Positions 1-9,700 of a stretch of 64,000 nucleotides of DNA are shown in pieces (position 1 is the stretch's first letter; every line of letters begins with the position of its first letter). The stretch covers positions 124,001 to 188,000 of the forward strand of contig NZ_VCNA01000010.1 of NCBI RefSeq assembly GCF_006170445.1, in the 5' to 3' direction. A program made the translations under genes and the position numbers. The notes below the pieces were generated by a model. That model saw nothing but the letters and a program-made list of their open reading frames with translations. It was not told where the DNA came from and did not search any database. This stretch comes from Brevibacillus dissolubilis. GTDB lineage: Bacteria; Bacillota; Bacilli; Brevibacillales; Brevibacillaceae.

Positions 1-2
1 AC

Positions 3-725
3 TTTGATGTCACCCTGCAAAACCCAGCCGAAGCAGGCATGATCCTGCCGACCGGTCTTTTGAATGAGATCGGTGACAAGGAAGTGGTGCTGTCTATGAC
101 CAAGTCCAACACCAAAGCGTCTGTATCCAAAAGCTTCAACCTGCAGACCAGCCAAGGCTATGTGTTGAACATCACGGCAGACGGCCAACCTGTCACCCAG
201 TTCGGTACAAACAAGGTACACGTCACCTTACCGTATCAGTTCAAAACGACCAAGCCACTGCTCGCGTACTACTTCAATGAAGCGAGCAAGAAATGGGTAG
301 CCGTGAGTGAGAACGGAACAGCTGCAGCAGTCACAACTGCCAACGGCCTTGCTTCCTTCGATACCACGCACTACACCGAGTTCCGTCTCTCCGAGGCACA
401 TGTCTCCCGCATCGGCTTCAGCGAAAAAGCGGTACAAGCAGCACCAGGCCAGCAGGTTCAATTGAAGCTGTATGCCTACACCTCTGATCAGAACAAGTTC
501 GACGTCACTGCCAAAGCATCCGGCACCCGCTACAAGTCCAGCAACACCGCTGTGGCAACGGTAAGCGAAGACGGAACAATCACCATCAACGCGAAGGCAA
601 AAACAGGCTCCAAAGTAACCATCACGGTAACGAGCCAACGTCGAAGCACCAAGATCGAGATCACAGTGAAAAACACCAAGGCAACCCTGAAGGAACAGGC
701 TGCCACACAAGTGAAGAGCAAGTAA
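3..725 (+). CDS. C-terminal part of a cell-surface protein with Ig-like domain (5' end outside window)
   Basis: The frame is open to the first bases of the window, so the gene begins upstream and only about 240 C-terminal residues are seen. The first half is beta-rich Thr/Ser/Lys sequence with no family I can name. The second half, from about nt 400 (RIGFSEKAV) to nt 680, reads like a bacterial Ig-like (BIG2) repeat: alternating beta strands, the stretch SSNTAVATVSEDGTI typical of BIG2 cores, and a VTITVTS strand. A Lys/Gln-rich tail follows. Such domains occur as stalks of secreted or S-layer-associated proteins; no anchor motif (LPXTG, SLH) lies in the visible part. A strong terminator follows directly. 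The surface location is inference. Confidence 0.7.
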   Translation, partial: FDVTLQNPAEAGMILPTGLLNEIGDKEVVLSMTKSNTKASVSKSFNLQTSQGYVLNITADGQPVTQFGTNKVHVTLPYQFKTTKPLLAYYFNEASKKWVAVSENGTAAAVTTANGLASFDTTHYTEFRLSEAHVSRIGFSEKAVQAAPGQQVQLKLYAYTSDQNKFDVTAKASGTRYKSSNTAVATVSEDGTITINAKAKTGSKVTITVTSQRRSTKIEITVKNTKATLKEQAATQVKSK

Positions 726-730
726 GCATG

Positions 731-792
731 AAAACCACCTGACCCGTTGGAGGATTTTACTTTCAACCATCGGCAGGTGGTTTTTCTTTTTT
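731..792 (+). terminator. Rho-independent terminator after surface protein gene
   Basis: An 11-bp arm AAAACCACCTG at 731-741 pairs with CAGGTGGTTTT at 774-784 and is followed by a T-rich run. It lies 6 nt after the stop codon of the surface protein gene. Confidence 0.85.
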
Positions 793-813
793 ACACATGA
801 GAGGGTAAACGTA

Positions 814-842
814 TCGACACTCGTATATCTGGAATGTATAAT
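814..842 (+). promoter_or_regulatory. Candidate SigA promoter for the DUF523/DUF1722 gene
   Basis: TCGACA at 814-819 and a perfect TATAAT at 837-842 are separated by 17 nt. The predicted transcription start lies about 100 nt ahead of the ATG at 947, after the preceding terminator. Confidence 0.5.
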
Positions 843-946
843 CGTTGTATAAGTTATGTACATCTACATAAATTGGAGTTATGGGGAAGCAAGCAGAACG
901 GGAATCATACAGATAAGAAGCTTGTCCCCTGCGGAGGTAGCCTCTC

Positions 947-1915
947 ATGAGAGAATTTCAGAAACCCGTGATCGTTGTAAGCAAGTGCCTGCAATTCGAT
1001 GCCTGCCGCTACAATGGCGAGATGCTCAATGACCCTGTCGTGGAAAGTCTGTTGCCCTATGTCACCTTTGTCCCGATCTGTCCCGAGGTCGAGATCGGAC
1101 TGGGGACTCCCCGTGAGACGATCCGGATTGTCAAGGATGGAGAGCAGAACAGACTGATGCAGCCAAGCACAGGTGCTGACGTGTCTGATGCGATGAACCG
1201 TTTTACCGATGCATTCATCCAAGCCTTGGGCGAAGTGGACGGCTTTATTCTCAAGAACCGGTCCCCCAGCTGCGGGGTCAAGGACGTCAAGATCTACTCT
1301 GGTCTGGAAAAAGCACCTGTCATCGAGACAGGCGGAGGTTTTTTCGGCGGGAAGATCTTTGAGACGTTCTCCCATCTGGCTGTGGAGGAGGAGGGCAGGC
1401 TGAAGAACTTCCTCATCCGTGAGCATTTTTTCACGAAGCTGTTTACACTGGCCCAATTCCGTCAGATCAAAAAGACGGCCTCGATGCGCGAGCTGGTCAA
1501 GTTCCACAGCGATAACAAATATCTGCTGATGTCCTATAACCAGAGTGAACTCAAGCGCCTCGGCAATATCGTCGCCAATCATGAGAAGCTGCCGATACAA
1601 GACGTCTATGAGCAATATGAAAAGGGTCTCTATCATGCCCTTCGCCGTTCACCGCGTCAGCCGACCAACATCAATACGCTTACCCATATTATGGGCTACT
1701 TCTCCAAAGAGCTTTCTTCTAATGAGAAGACGTATTTTTTGGAGCTGCTTGAAAAATACCGCAACCGTAAAGCACCGCTTTCTAGTCCCTTGGGAGTCCT
1801 GCGCTCATGGGTGATTCGCTTTGAGCATGATTATTTGCGGGATCAGACGATTTTTAACCCGTATCCGGAAGCCTTGGTGGAGATCACCGATTCAGGGAAG
1901 GGACGAGACTATTGA
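947..1915 (+). CDS. DUF523 and DUF1722 domain protein (YbgA-like)
   Basis: This 322-residue protein has an N-terminal DUF523 part (about residues 5-155) with the typical cysteine motifs VSKCLQFDACRYNG and KNRSPSCGV. The C-terminal DUF1722/YbgA part (about 190-305) is helical. The two-domain arrangement and the length match the common bacterial fusion. The conserved cysteines suggest a metal or thiol function, but the biochemical role is not established and I do not assign one. The ATG is chosen because GCGGAGG sits 7 nt upstream. The gene appears monocistronic, with a candidate promoter at 814-842 and a terminator just past the stop. Family assignment is firm, function unknown. Confidence 0.85.
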   Translation: MREFQKPVIVVSKCLQFDACRYNGEMLNDPVVESLLPYVTFVPICPEVEIGLGTPRETIRIVKDGEQNRLMQPSTGADVSDAMNRFTDAFIQALGEVDGFILKNRSPSCGVKDVKIYSGLEKAPVIETGGGFFGGKIFETFSHLAVEEEGRLKNFLIREHFFTKLFTLAQFRQIKKTASMRELVKFHSDNKYLLMSYNQSELKRLGNIVANHEKLPIQDVYEQYEKGLYHALRRSPRQPTNINTLTHIMGYFSKELSSNEKTYFLELLEKYRNRKAPLSSPLGVLRSWVIRFEHDYLRDQTIFNPYPEALVEITDSGKGRDY

Positions 1916-1917
1916 TG

Positions 1918-1965
1918 AAAAAGCTGTTCAGTTGGGCGTCGACCGCCTGATTGAACAGCTTTTTT
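1918..1965 (+). terminator. Rho-independent terminator
   Basis: The arm AAAAAGCTGTTCA at 1918-1930 pairs with TGAACAGCTTTTTT at 1952-1965, directly downstream of the DUF523/DUF1722 stop codon. Confidence 0.9.
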
Positions 1966-2051
1966 GCCTGACGGCTGATTCGTCTATACCAAACAAGATG
2001 AGCGTCATAGTGTAGTTATTGGAAGGAATACGAAGAGAGGGGACGGGCGTT

Positions 2052-5000
2052 TTGAGAAACCAACGGATCATCTTGCTGGTCTCTACCGTTGTTTTGTTGG
2101 GACTGGCACTTATTACCAGTTATACAGGTGCATGGCTGATTGCCTACTGCATATTCCTCTTGGCCTTGTTAATCAACTACCGTACCAAGCGCTCATCAGA
2201 CAAAAAGCTCCGCCAAAGCGAGGAGCAGTATATCTCTGTCGTCAACAACCTCCAAGAAGTTATTTTTCAGACCAACTCAAGTGGGATCTGGACCTATCTC
2301 AATCCGGCGTGGACCGAGATTACCGGATATACGGTGGAGGAGTCTATAGGCAAGCCGTTTGTCGAGTTCGTACATCCCGCAGACCGTAAAAAACTGTTTT
2401 ATGAATGGACGACACTGATCAGCCGTGAGCGGGAGAGTGGACATCGGGAAGTACGTTATCTGAAAAAAGACGGCGGCTTCGGCTGGATGGAAGTGCATAC
2501 CCGTGTGCTTGTGGATCAACAGGGACGGGTAGTGGGCATCACCGGCACCTGTACCAACATCACGCACCGCAGACGTGTAGAGGAGCTGCTCCAAGCCTCC
2601 GCGGAAGCGACCAACCGGCTTTTGACTGAACAAAATCTGGATGAGGCAGTCCGCGATGTGCTGGAGATTCTGGGCAAGGCGACCGGGGCAGACCGGGTCT
2701 ATCTGTTTGAAAACGGCTATGGCGACGACCAGCCCCGCATGGTCAGCAAGCGGAGGTACGAATGGTGCAAAGACGCGAAATATTCGCAGATCGGTAATCC
2801 CCTTTTGGAAAAATGCTCCCGTCAGCCGGGAATTGACCGCATGATGGAGCAATTATCTGCGGGCAAAACGATGGTATCGATCATCCGCGACCTGCCGGAG
2901 GAGGAACAGGTCTTTTTCCGCAGTATTGGGGTCCGATCGGTATTAATCGTGCCGATTTTTGTCGAGGAGGAGTTCTGGGGGCAGATTGGCTTTGATGATT
3001 GTCGGGAAGAACGCCGCTGGAGCCGCAATGAAGAGGCAATCCTGCTCGCGGCAGCAGGTAGCATCGGCGGGGCGCTCAGACGCAAACGCTCTGAGGATGC
3101 GCTGCAAAAAGCGCTGGAGGATGATTTCCGCAATACGGTTGAGAACTCGATGTCCCTCGTCTTTAAGATGAAGCGGGACGAGACGGGCAGGATGTACTGT
3201 TCTTTTTTTGAGGGCAAAATCGCGCAGGACTTAGGCATTGATACCAAGTGGATGATCGGGAAAACCTTCCATGATGCCTTCCCACGGAGTCAGGCCGATT
3301 TTTTGGTGAAGACGTATGAGCGGGCCTTTCAGGGGGAGCGTCTGCATTATGAGCTGGAGGCGCGGGGACGGATGTTTTTTAACTCGGTCTCCCCGACATG
3401 GGAAAATGGCCGTGTGGTAGAGGTAGTCGGCAGCACGGTGGATATCACCGAGCGCAAAATCGCCGAGAGGGCACTGCAGGAGAGTGAGGAGAAATACCGC
3501 CGTCTGATTGAATATTCACCCGAAGCCATCGCTGTGATGCAGAATGGCGTGATTACTTATATCAATGCATCCGGTGCTGAGATGTTTGGGGTGCATGACG
3601 TGAATCAGATTCTGGGGAAATCGATCTACTCGTTTATCCTGCCGGAGTATCGACGTGCAGTCTTGGAAAAGGCGCGTGGATTCAATCATGTCTCCCCCCA
3701 CCGGATGCGGGAGATCGGGAAAATCGAGTTCCCTGATCTGAAGGCGCGGCGTGTTGACGGGGAGATCATTGATGTGGAAGCACGCGGGATCATGATGTCG
3801 GATAACGGTGCTCCTTCGATTCTGGTGGTGGGCCGGGATGTCACCCGCCAGCGGCAGACAGAGGAGATGATGCGCCAGCTGGCTTATCATGATGTGGTCA
3901 CAGGTCTACCCAACCGACGCCTGTTTGAGGAGCGGCTGAGCCGCTCGCTGCTGCTCGCCAACCGTTCCAACACCAAGGTAGCCGTGCTGTTCCTCGACCT
4001 GGATCGATTCAAGATGATCAATGATACACTCAGCCACTCTGTCGGTGATCTGCTGCTCAAAAGCGTTGCCGACCGTCTCAAAAGCTGTGTGCGCGAGTCA
4101 GATACCGTGTCTAGGCAGGGCGGGGATGAATTCGCCGTGATCCTCGATCAGATCAGCGATATTGAGGATGTGGGGATGATTGCCAAGAAGATCATCGAGG
4201 TGCTTTCACATCCTTTTGATGTAGGGGAACATGAATTGCGCATCACCAGCAGTATCGGCGTGGCGCTCTATCCGGATGACGGGCATGACACCAAGACCTT
4301 GATGAAGCACGCAGACACCGCGATGTACCGCGTCAAGGACAATGGCAAAAACAACTTCCAATTCTACCGCTCCGAGATGAACGAAGCCATCTCGCGCAAA
4401 ATGATGCTCGAAAACGGCCTGCGCAAGGCATTGGACACCGAGGAGTTCGTGCTGTACTATCAGCCGCAGATCGACATGCAGACGGGGGAGATGGTGGGGG
4501 TCGAGGCACTGATCCGCTGGAATCATCCGACATGGGGTCTGATCCCACCGGGGGACTTCATCCCGCTGACAGAGGAGACTGGACTGATCATCCCGATCGG
4601 GGAGTGGGTACTGCGCACCGCCTGCCGCCAGATGAAAGAGTGGACGATGCTAGGCTACCAGCCCGTACGAGTCTCGATCAATCTCTCGCCGCTGCAGTTT
4701 CAGCAGAACAACATCGTTGAGCTGATCGCCCAGGTTCTGCACGAAACAGGGCTGGCTCCCGAATACCTCGGGCTGGAGATTACCGAAGGGATTGCCGTCT
4801 ATGACATGGAGTGGGTGATTCACAAGCTGCAGGCGCTCAAAGAACTTGGCGTCACCATCTACATCGATGATTTCGGCACCGGCTACTCGTCCCTGCACTA
4901 CCTCAAAAAATTCCCTATCGATACGCTCAAAATCGCCCAGTCCTTCGTCCGTGACATCTCGCATGACAGCGATGATGCCGCCATCGTCACCGCCATCGTC

Positions 5001-5162
5001 GCCATGGCCCAAAGCCTCAAGCTCAATGTCATCGCCGAGGGGGTAGAGAGCGAGATGCAGCAGGAATTTCTGCAGAATCTCGGCTGTACCGAGATGCAGG
5101 GCTATCTCTTCGGACGGCCCATGCCGGCGGAGAAAGTCGTCGATGTACTGAAGCGGGAGTAA
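2052..5162 (+). CDS. Membrane-anchored PAS/GAF sensor with GGDEF and EAL domains (c-di-GMP turnover)
   Basis: This is a 1036-residue signalling enzyme. Two N-terminal membrane segments (about 5-40) are followed by a PAS domain (58-173), a GAF domain (175-347), two further PAS domains (353-470, 480-603), a GGDEF cyclase domain (607-770) and an EAL phosphodiesterase domain (780-1033). The cyclase signature GGDEF is intact at 690-694. The EAL domain keeps EAL at 818-820, LEITEG, IDDFGTGYSS, AEGVE and QGYLFG, so both activities are possible; which dominates cannot be read. It would make or degrade c-di-GMP in response to ligands or redox state sensed by PAS/GAF. The start is set at TTG 2052 because AGAGAGGGG lies about 9 nt upstream; an in-frame TTG at 2019 has no good binding site. 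The gene is monocistronic. A c-di-GMP riboswitch and a PilZ receptor lie about 52 kb away in this window. Confidence 0.93.
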   Translation: MRNQRIILLVSTVVLLGLALITSYTGAWLIAYCIFLLALLINYRTKRSSDKKLRQSEEQYISVVNNLQEVIFQTNSSGIWTYLNPAWTEITGYTVEESIGKPFVEFVHPADRKKLFYEWTTLISRERESGHREVRYLKKDGGFGWMEVHTRVLVDQQGRVVGITGTCTNITHRRRVEELLQASAEATNRLLTEQNLDEAVRDVLEILGKATGADRVYLFENGYGDDQPRMVSKRRYEWCKDAKYSQIGNPLLEKCSRQPGIDRMMEQLSAGKTMVSIIRDLPEEEQVFFRSIGVRSVLIVPIFVEEEFWGQIGFDDCREERRWSRNEEAILLAAAGSIGGALRRKRSEDALQKALEDDFRNTVENSMSLVFKMKRDETGRMYCSFFEGKIAQDLGIDTKWMIGKTFHDAFPRSQADFLVKTYERAFQGERLHYELEARGRMFFNSVSPTWENGRVVEVVGSTVDITERKIAERALQESEEKYRRLIEYSPEAIAVMQNGVITYINASGAEMFGVHDVNQILGKSIYSFILPEYRRAVLEKARGFNHVSPHRMREIGKIEFPDLKARRVDGEIIDVEARGIMMSDNGAPSILVVGRDVTRQRQTEEMMRQLAYHDVVTGLPNRRLFEERLSRSLLLANRSNTKVAVLFLDLDRFKMINDTLSHSVGDLLLKSVADRLKSCVRESDTVSRQGGDEFAVILDQISDIEDVGMIAKKIIEVLSHPFDVGEHELRITSSIGVALYPDDGHDTKTLMKHADTAMYRVKDNGKNNFQFYRSEMNEAISRKMMLENGLRKALDTEEFVLYYQPQIDMQTGEMVGVEALIRWNHPTWGLIPPGDFIPLTEETGLIIPIGEWVLRTACRQMKEWTMLGYQPVRVSINLSPLQFQQNNIVELIAQVLHETGLAPEYLGLEITEGIAVYDMEWVIHKLQALKELGVTIYIDDFGTGYSSLHYLKKFPIDTLKIAQSFVRDISHDSDDAAIVTAIVAMAQSLKLNVIAEGVESEMQQEFLQNLGCTEMQGYLFGRPMPAEKVVDVLKRE

Positions 5163-5180
5163 CGATCCATTCGAATAGTA

Positions 5181-5216
5181 AAAAGGTTGCCTTGTTTTGC
5201 AGGCAACCTTTTTTGG
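5181..5216 (+). terminator. Rho-independent terminator after the GGDEF/EAL gene
   Basis: AAAAGGTTGCCT at 5181-5192 pairs with AGGCAACCTTTT at 5201-5212 around an 8-nt loop, with further T residues. It separates the c-di-GMP gene from the biosynthetic cluster. Confidence 0.9.
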
Positions 5217-5494
5217 TAAGTAAGTATGTCCAAACAGCTGTTCCATGCATATAGGGTAAAGGATGGCCTAGACCTTATTTGCCAATTACGGTTGCAACAG
5301 TAGGTAAAATGACCGCACTATCCGCTCTTGTAATTACCTAAAAATACATATTGATATAAAAAAGGAAATAAGTTACTATCGATTGGAGATGTAGAAAACC
5401 AAATATTGTAATTCGGCGATGATTCCTGATTTAATGTGATCTTGTAAGGAATGAACATATAGAGCAAGGGATGTTTACGAGAGGGGATCATTCG
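5217..5494 (+). promoter_or_regulatory. A+T-rich leader ahead of the biosynthetic cluster, with inverted repeat
   Basis: This stretch carries no gene and is the only sizeable gap before the 34-kb cluster, so its promoter should be here. The visible element is an inverted repeat TAGGTAA (5301-5307) / TTACCTA (5334-5340) with a 26-nt spacer, which could be an operator or a weak hairpin. Downstream are A+T-rich stretches such as TTGTAA and TGATATAAAA, but no pair with good -35/-10 spacing that I would defend. No regulator gene is adjacent. Confidence 0.35.
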
Positions 5495-6724
5495 ATGAAG
5501 CGTTTGTTTCAAGTTTTTAATCAATACGATGATGCCATATGGGTACGTGTATGTGGTACGTTCCTCACCAAAATCGCACAATTTATGATGTATCCATTTT
5601 TGGTGTTGTATATGACTGAAAAATTTGACTCCCCTGTGACAGTCGTTACAGCCATTATTGGACTTGAGTCGATCGCTGGATTCCTTATTAACTTATTTTT
5701 AGGAGGACTTTCAGATCGGGTTGGCCGAAAGCTAACGATGATGGTCTCTCTTGCTGTACAGGCTATCTGCTTAACTGGGTTTATTTTTGCTGATTCACTC
5801 TGGTTATTTGCTGTGCTGATCGTGATTCTGGGAGCAGGAAGTTATATTTTTTTTCCGGCAGCGGATGCCCAGATCGCGGATAGTGTACCTGTAGAAAAGC
5901 GTGCTAAGGTGTACGCTATGCTGGGAACAGCAGCTTCTCTTGGGATCGCAGTCGGTCCTATTATTGGTTTATTTACCTTTCAAGCAAATCCTGATTTTGT
6001 GTTCTTATTTTTCGCCTGTGTTTCCTTTCTATATCTCGCTCTCGTATGGTGGAAAATCCCCGAGACGCTCCCAGTATTATCTGATCATACAGAAAATAGA
6101 AAACAGGCAAATATTTATAAAATTTCAGTACGAAAGCATAAGCATCTGTTTTTAATTACTCTCCTAGCCATTCCTACATCACTTTTTGCTACTCAGGACT
6201 GGTCTACATTTCCCCTCTATTTAAAGGAGCAAGCCCCGCAACATTATGATTGGATGTATTCCTCCCTTTTATCTATTGGAGCAGCAGCTTCAGCCACCCT
6301 ACAGATTTGGATTGCAACGTTAGTAGAAAAACGGAGTGCGAGCCGTGCCGTTCTTATCGGATATATGATCGCAGCCTCCGCAGCCCTAGGCTATGCTTTT
6401 TTCATCCATTATGGCGTGTTGGTTGCCGTACGTGTCATTTCGGTAGTTGGAAACACGCTCTACAATATTCATCTCGACAAGTTTATTTCTGTGTATGCTC
6501 CAGCAGATATGCGGGGTCGATATTTTTCGATCTTTGGACTTCATTGGAGGGTTTCGGAAGCGCTTGGACCTTTCCTCGGAGGAGTGTTGCTTACCGCCTT
6601 TAGTGGCAGGGTCATGTATATAATCTTTGCCTTATTACTAATCGTGTCGGGATTGGTGCTGTCTCGTATGATGGAGCAGCTCAAAGATTCCACGGCAAAA
6701 CCAGCCAACACGGCAACAGAATGA
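5495..6724 (+). CDS. MFS transporter, probable exporter of the cluster product
   Basis: A 409-residue polytopic protein of the major facilitator superfamily with about 12 hydrophobic segments. The MFS motif A is seen as LGGLSDRVGRKLTM in the loop after segment 2. It belongs to the drug/proton antiporter type by overall pattern. The ATG at 5495 is preferred because GAGAGGGG lies about 8 nt upstream; an earlier in-frame ATG at 5471 abuts its would-be binding site. The gene is the first of a co-directional run ending at about 39.9 kb and is only 48 nt from the first synthetase gene, so it most likely exports the lipopeptide or protects the producer. Substrate is inference from position. Confidence 0.88.
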   Translation: MKRLFQVFNQYDDAIWVRVCGTFLTKIAQFMMYPFLVLYMTEKFDSPVTVVTAIIGLESIAGFLINLFLGGLSDRVGRKLTMMVSLAVQAICLTGFIFADSLWLFAVLIVILGAGSYIFFPAADAQIADSVPVEKRAKVYAMLGTAASLGIAVGPIIGLFTFQANPDFVFLFFACVSFLYLALVWWKIPETLPVLSDHTENRKQANIYKISVRKHKHLFLITLLAIPTSLFATQDWSTFPLYLKEQAPQHYDWMYSSLLSIGAAASATLQIWIATLVEKRSASRAVLIGYMIAASAALGYAFFIHYGVLVAVRVISVVGNTLYNIHLDKFISVYAPADMRGRYFSIFGLHWRVSEALGPFLGGVLLTAFSGRVMYIIFALLLIVSGLVLSRMMEQLKDSTAKPANTATE

Positions 6725-6772
6725 TGATCTCAGCTACATATTAAATGAAGACGAAAATGCGGGAGGAGTACC

Positions 6773-9700
6773 ATGCAAATTATGAAAAGCAGTTCTACCT
6801 TGGTCGAGGTCTTACAATCCTATGCAAAACTTCAACCGGACAAACGCGCCTTCACGTTTTTGGAAAACAACTTCAGCAAGGAAACCAGCCTAACTTATCA
6901 CGAATTGGATCAATACGCCTGTGCTATTGCCACACGATTGAAAGAAGCGGGTATGATGCCAGGTATGCGTGCTTTACTCTTGTTCAATCCGGGATTAGAT
7001 TTCATAAAAGCCTTTATTGGGTGCCTGTATGCTGGCGTTATTGCCGTACCTGCTTATCCGATTAAAGCGAACCGGCACGTGAGTCAACTCCAATCTATTA
7101 TGGAGGATGCCCAGCCGCAAGTGATTTTGACAACGGACAAAGTCTATGAAAAAACGGTAAGCCGCCAGAATGAATTTTTGAATGAACGGCTTTGGATTAC
7201 CGTCGATAAGATCGATCCAGCGGGAACCGAACAAGATCATCCCTACACAGTAGATGGAGAGATGATCGCTTTTCTGCAATATACATCCGGCTCCACAGGA
7301 ACACCAAAAGGAGTAATGGTTACGCATCACAATCTGATGCATAATGAGCGCACCATTCAGCGTGCATTTAAACAAGATTCCAACTCGGTTATTTTTGGGT
7401 GGTTGCCTTTATATCATGATATGGGCTTGATTGGAAACATCCTACAGCCGCTTTATTCTGGAGCAACGTGTGTTTTCATGTCACCTATGGATTTTATCCA
7501 AAACCCGTTTTTGTGGTTGAAGGGCATATCCGACTACAAAGCGACAACCAGTGGTGGGCCCAATTTCGCCTATGAATTATGTGTGGACAAGATTACGGAT
7601 GAGCAGTTGAAGCAACTGGATGTAAGCTCATGGAAAATCGCCTTCAACGGAGCAGAACCGATTCGGGCTAATACCCTCCAGGCATTCGCGAAAAAGTTTT
7701 CCGTGTGTGGCTTCCAAGAATCCGCCTTTTTCCCATGCTATGGCTTAGCAGAGTCCACTTTATTTGTGACGGGGGGACCAAGCGATCCACTTTTTGGCTC
7801 CAACAAGGGAGAAAACAATCGGGTCAGCTGTGGCCGGACAATGGGTCAAGATTTGATAAAGATTGTGAATCCCGACACGCTGGTGGAATGCAGATCAGGC
7901 GAGGTGGGTGAAATCTGGATATCTGGCCCAAGTGTGACCAAGGGATATTGGCAGAAAAGCAAAGAAACGCACAAAACCTTCCATGCGTATACAGCGGATA
8001 CCAATGAAGGTCCCTTTTTGCGAACCGGTGATGTAGGATTCATCGAAGTGGGTGAATTGTATGTTACGGGAAGAATTAAAGATCTGATTATTATCCGTGG
8101 AAGAAACTACTACCCTCACGATATCGAACATACCGTCGAGAAAAGTCACAACGCGTTTCAGCCATCAGCATGTGCTGCTTTTTCAGTTGGATCGGAGAGC
8201 GGGGAGAAGGTCGTCATCGTGCAAGAAATCAAGCGTGAAGCGAGAAAGGATGTCGACGTAGAGGAGTTAGCACGTATCACGCGTGAAGCGGTTGGATTGG
8301 CGCATGAGCTGCATGTTTCTGACATCGTGTTTGTCTATCCGGGTGGAATTCCCAAAACAACGAGTGGAAAGGTTCAACGTTTTTTATGCCGGGATCTATA
8401 TCTTGCGAATAACCTGAAAGTGATTGACCCAGAGCACCGTGTTACACAGATGGATCAGCCTGCAGACAGTGAAAATAGCTCCTCGCATAACCCTGTGGAG
8501 GATGAAGAGAAAAAGAAAATCCTTGATTATCTGGTACATGTAACATCCACGATATTGAAAACACCGATTACGCCAAAGGAATATGGTCACACGTTTGTTT
8601 CACTTGGTGTTGACTCATTAGCTGCGATTGAATTAAAAAATAGGATTGACCAAGAGACCCATTACATCGTTTCGGAGGTGGATCTGTTGAAAGAGAACTC
8701 GATCGAGCAATTGGCAGAAACCATTCTAAAAAGTGGTGGTTTCAAATCAGATGCACATGTACAGCAGGGAGCAGCAGACAACGGGAAGGAATACGGGAAG
8801 GACATGCTTCATCCGCTTTCTTACGGGCAAAAATCAATGTGGGTCATGCAACATCTAAAGGAAGCAGATACGGCCTATAACGTTCATTATGCGATGAACA
8901 TTCATTCTGAATTGAATATTGAAGCCTTGGGAAAAAGTATTGCCTTGCTTTTTAAACGGCATCCGATCCTAACCTCCACTTTTGAGGAAGTCCAATCAGA
9001 ACCTATGCAACGCTTTGGTGGCAATGAACGGCAAGCATTGCAATTCCATATCAGAGATGCCAGCCAATGGAGTGAGCAAGAGCTTCAACAAGAGCTGGAG
9101 CGTTTCATACATACCCCTTTTGATTTACTGAACGATCCTTTGTGCTACATCCATCTTTTTGAGAGAACCTCCAGTGAATATGTCCTGTTATTCGTATTTC
9201 ATCACATCATTACCGACCTATGGTCCATTTCGGTCTTAATGTCCGAGTTGCGGGATTATTATGAAGAGTTCTCGAATGGAAAGATTCCAGCCGTCACTCT
9301 ACCGAACATGCAATATTCTGACTTTTGCAAATGGCAAGCCGAAATGCTACAGGGGGAAGAGGGAGACAGGCTCTGGAGTTACTGGAGCAAACAACTGGAA
9401 GGACCACTCCCTGTATTAAAACTTCCACAAGACCACCTGACAGATGACAATCTTGTTGCAAAGACCAGTGTGGTGAGCATTGAGCTGCAACCAGCATTAG
9501 CCCAAAAATTAAAAGCATTTGCGGCAAGTAAAGATGTTACGACTTACATGTTCCTACTCTCCTTGTATAAGATCCTGTTGTTCCGTTACACGGGAACAGA
9601 CGATATGATCGTCGGATCTCCGACAGCCAGCCGCAGCCAAAGGGAGTTTCAGGACACCGTCGGTTATTTTGTGAATCCAATTGCGCTACGCACAAGAATA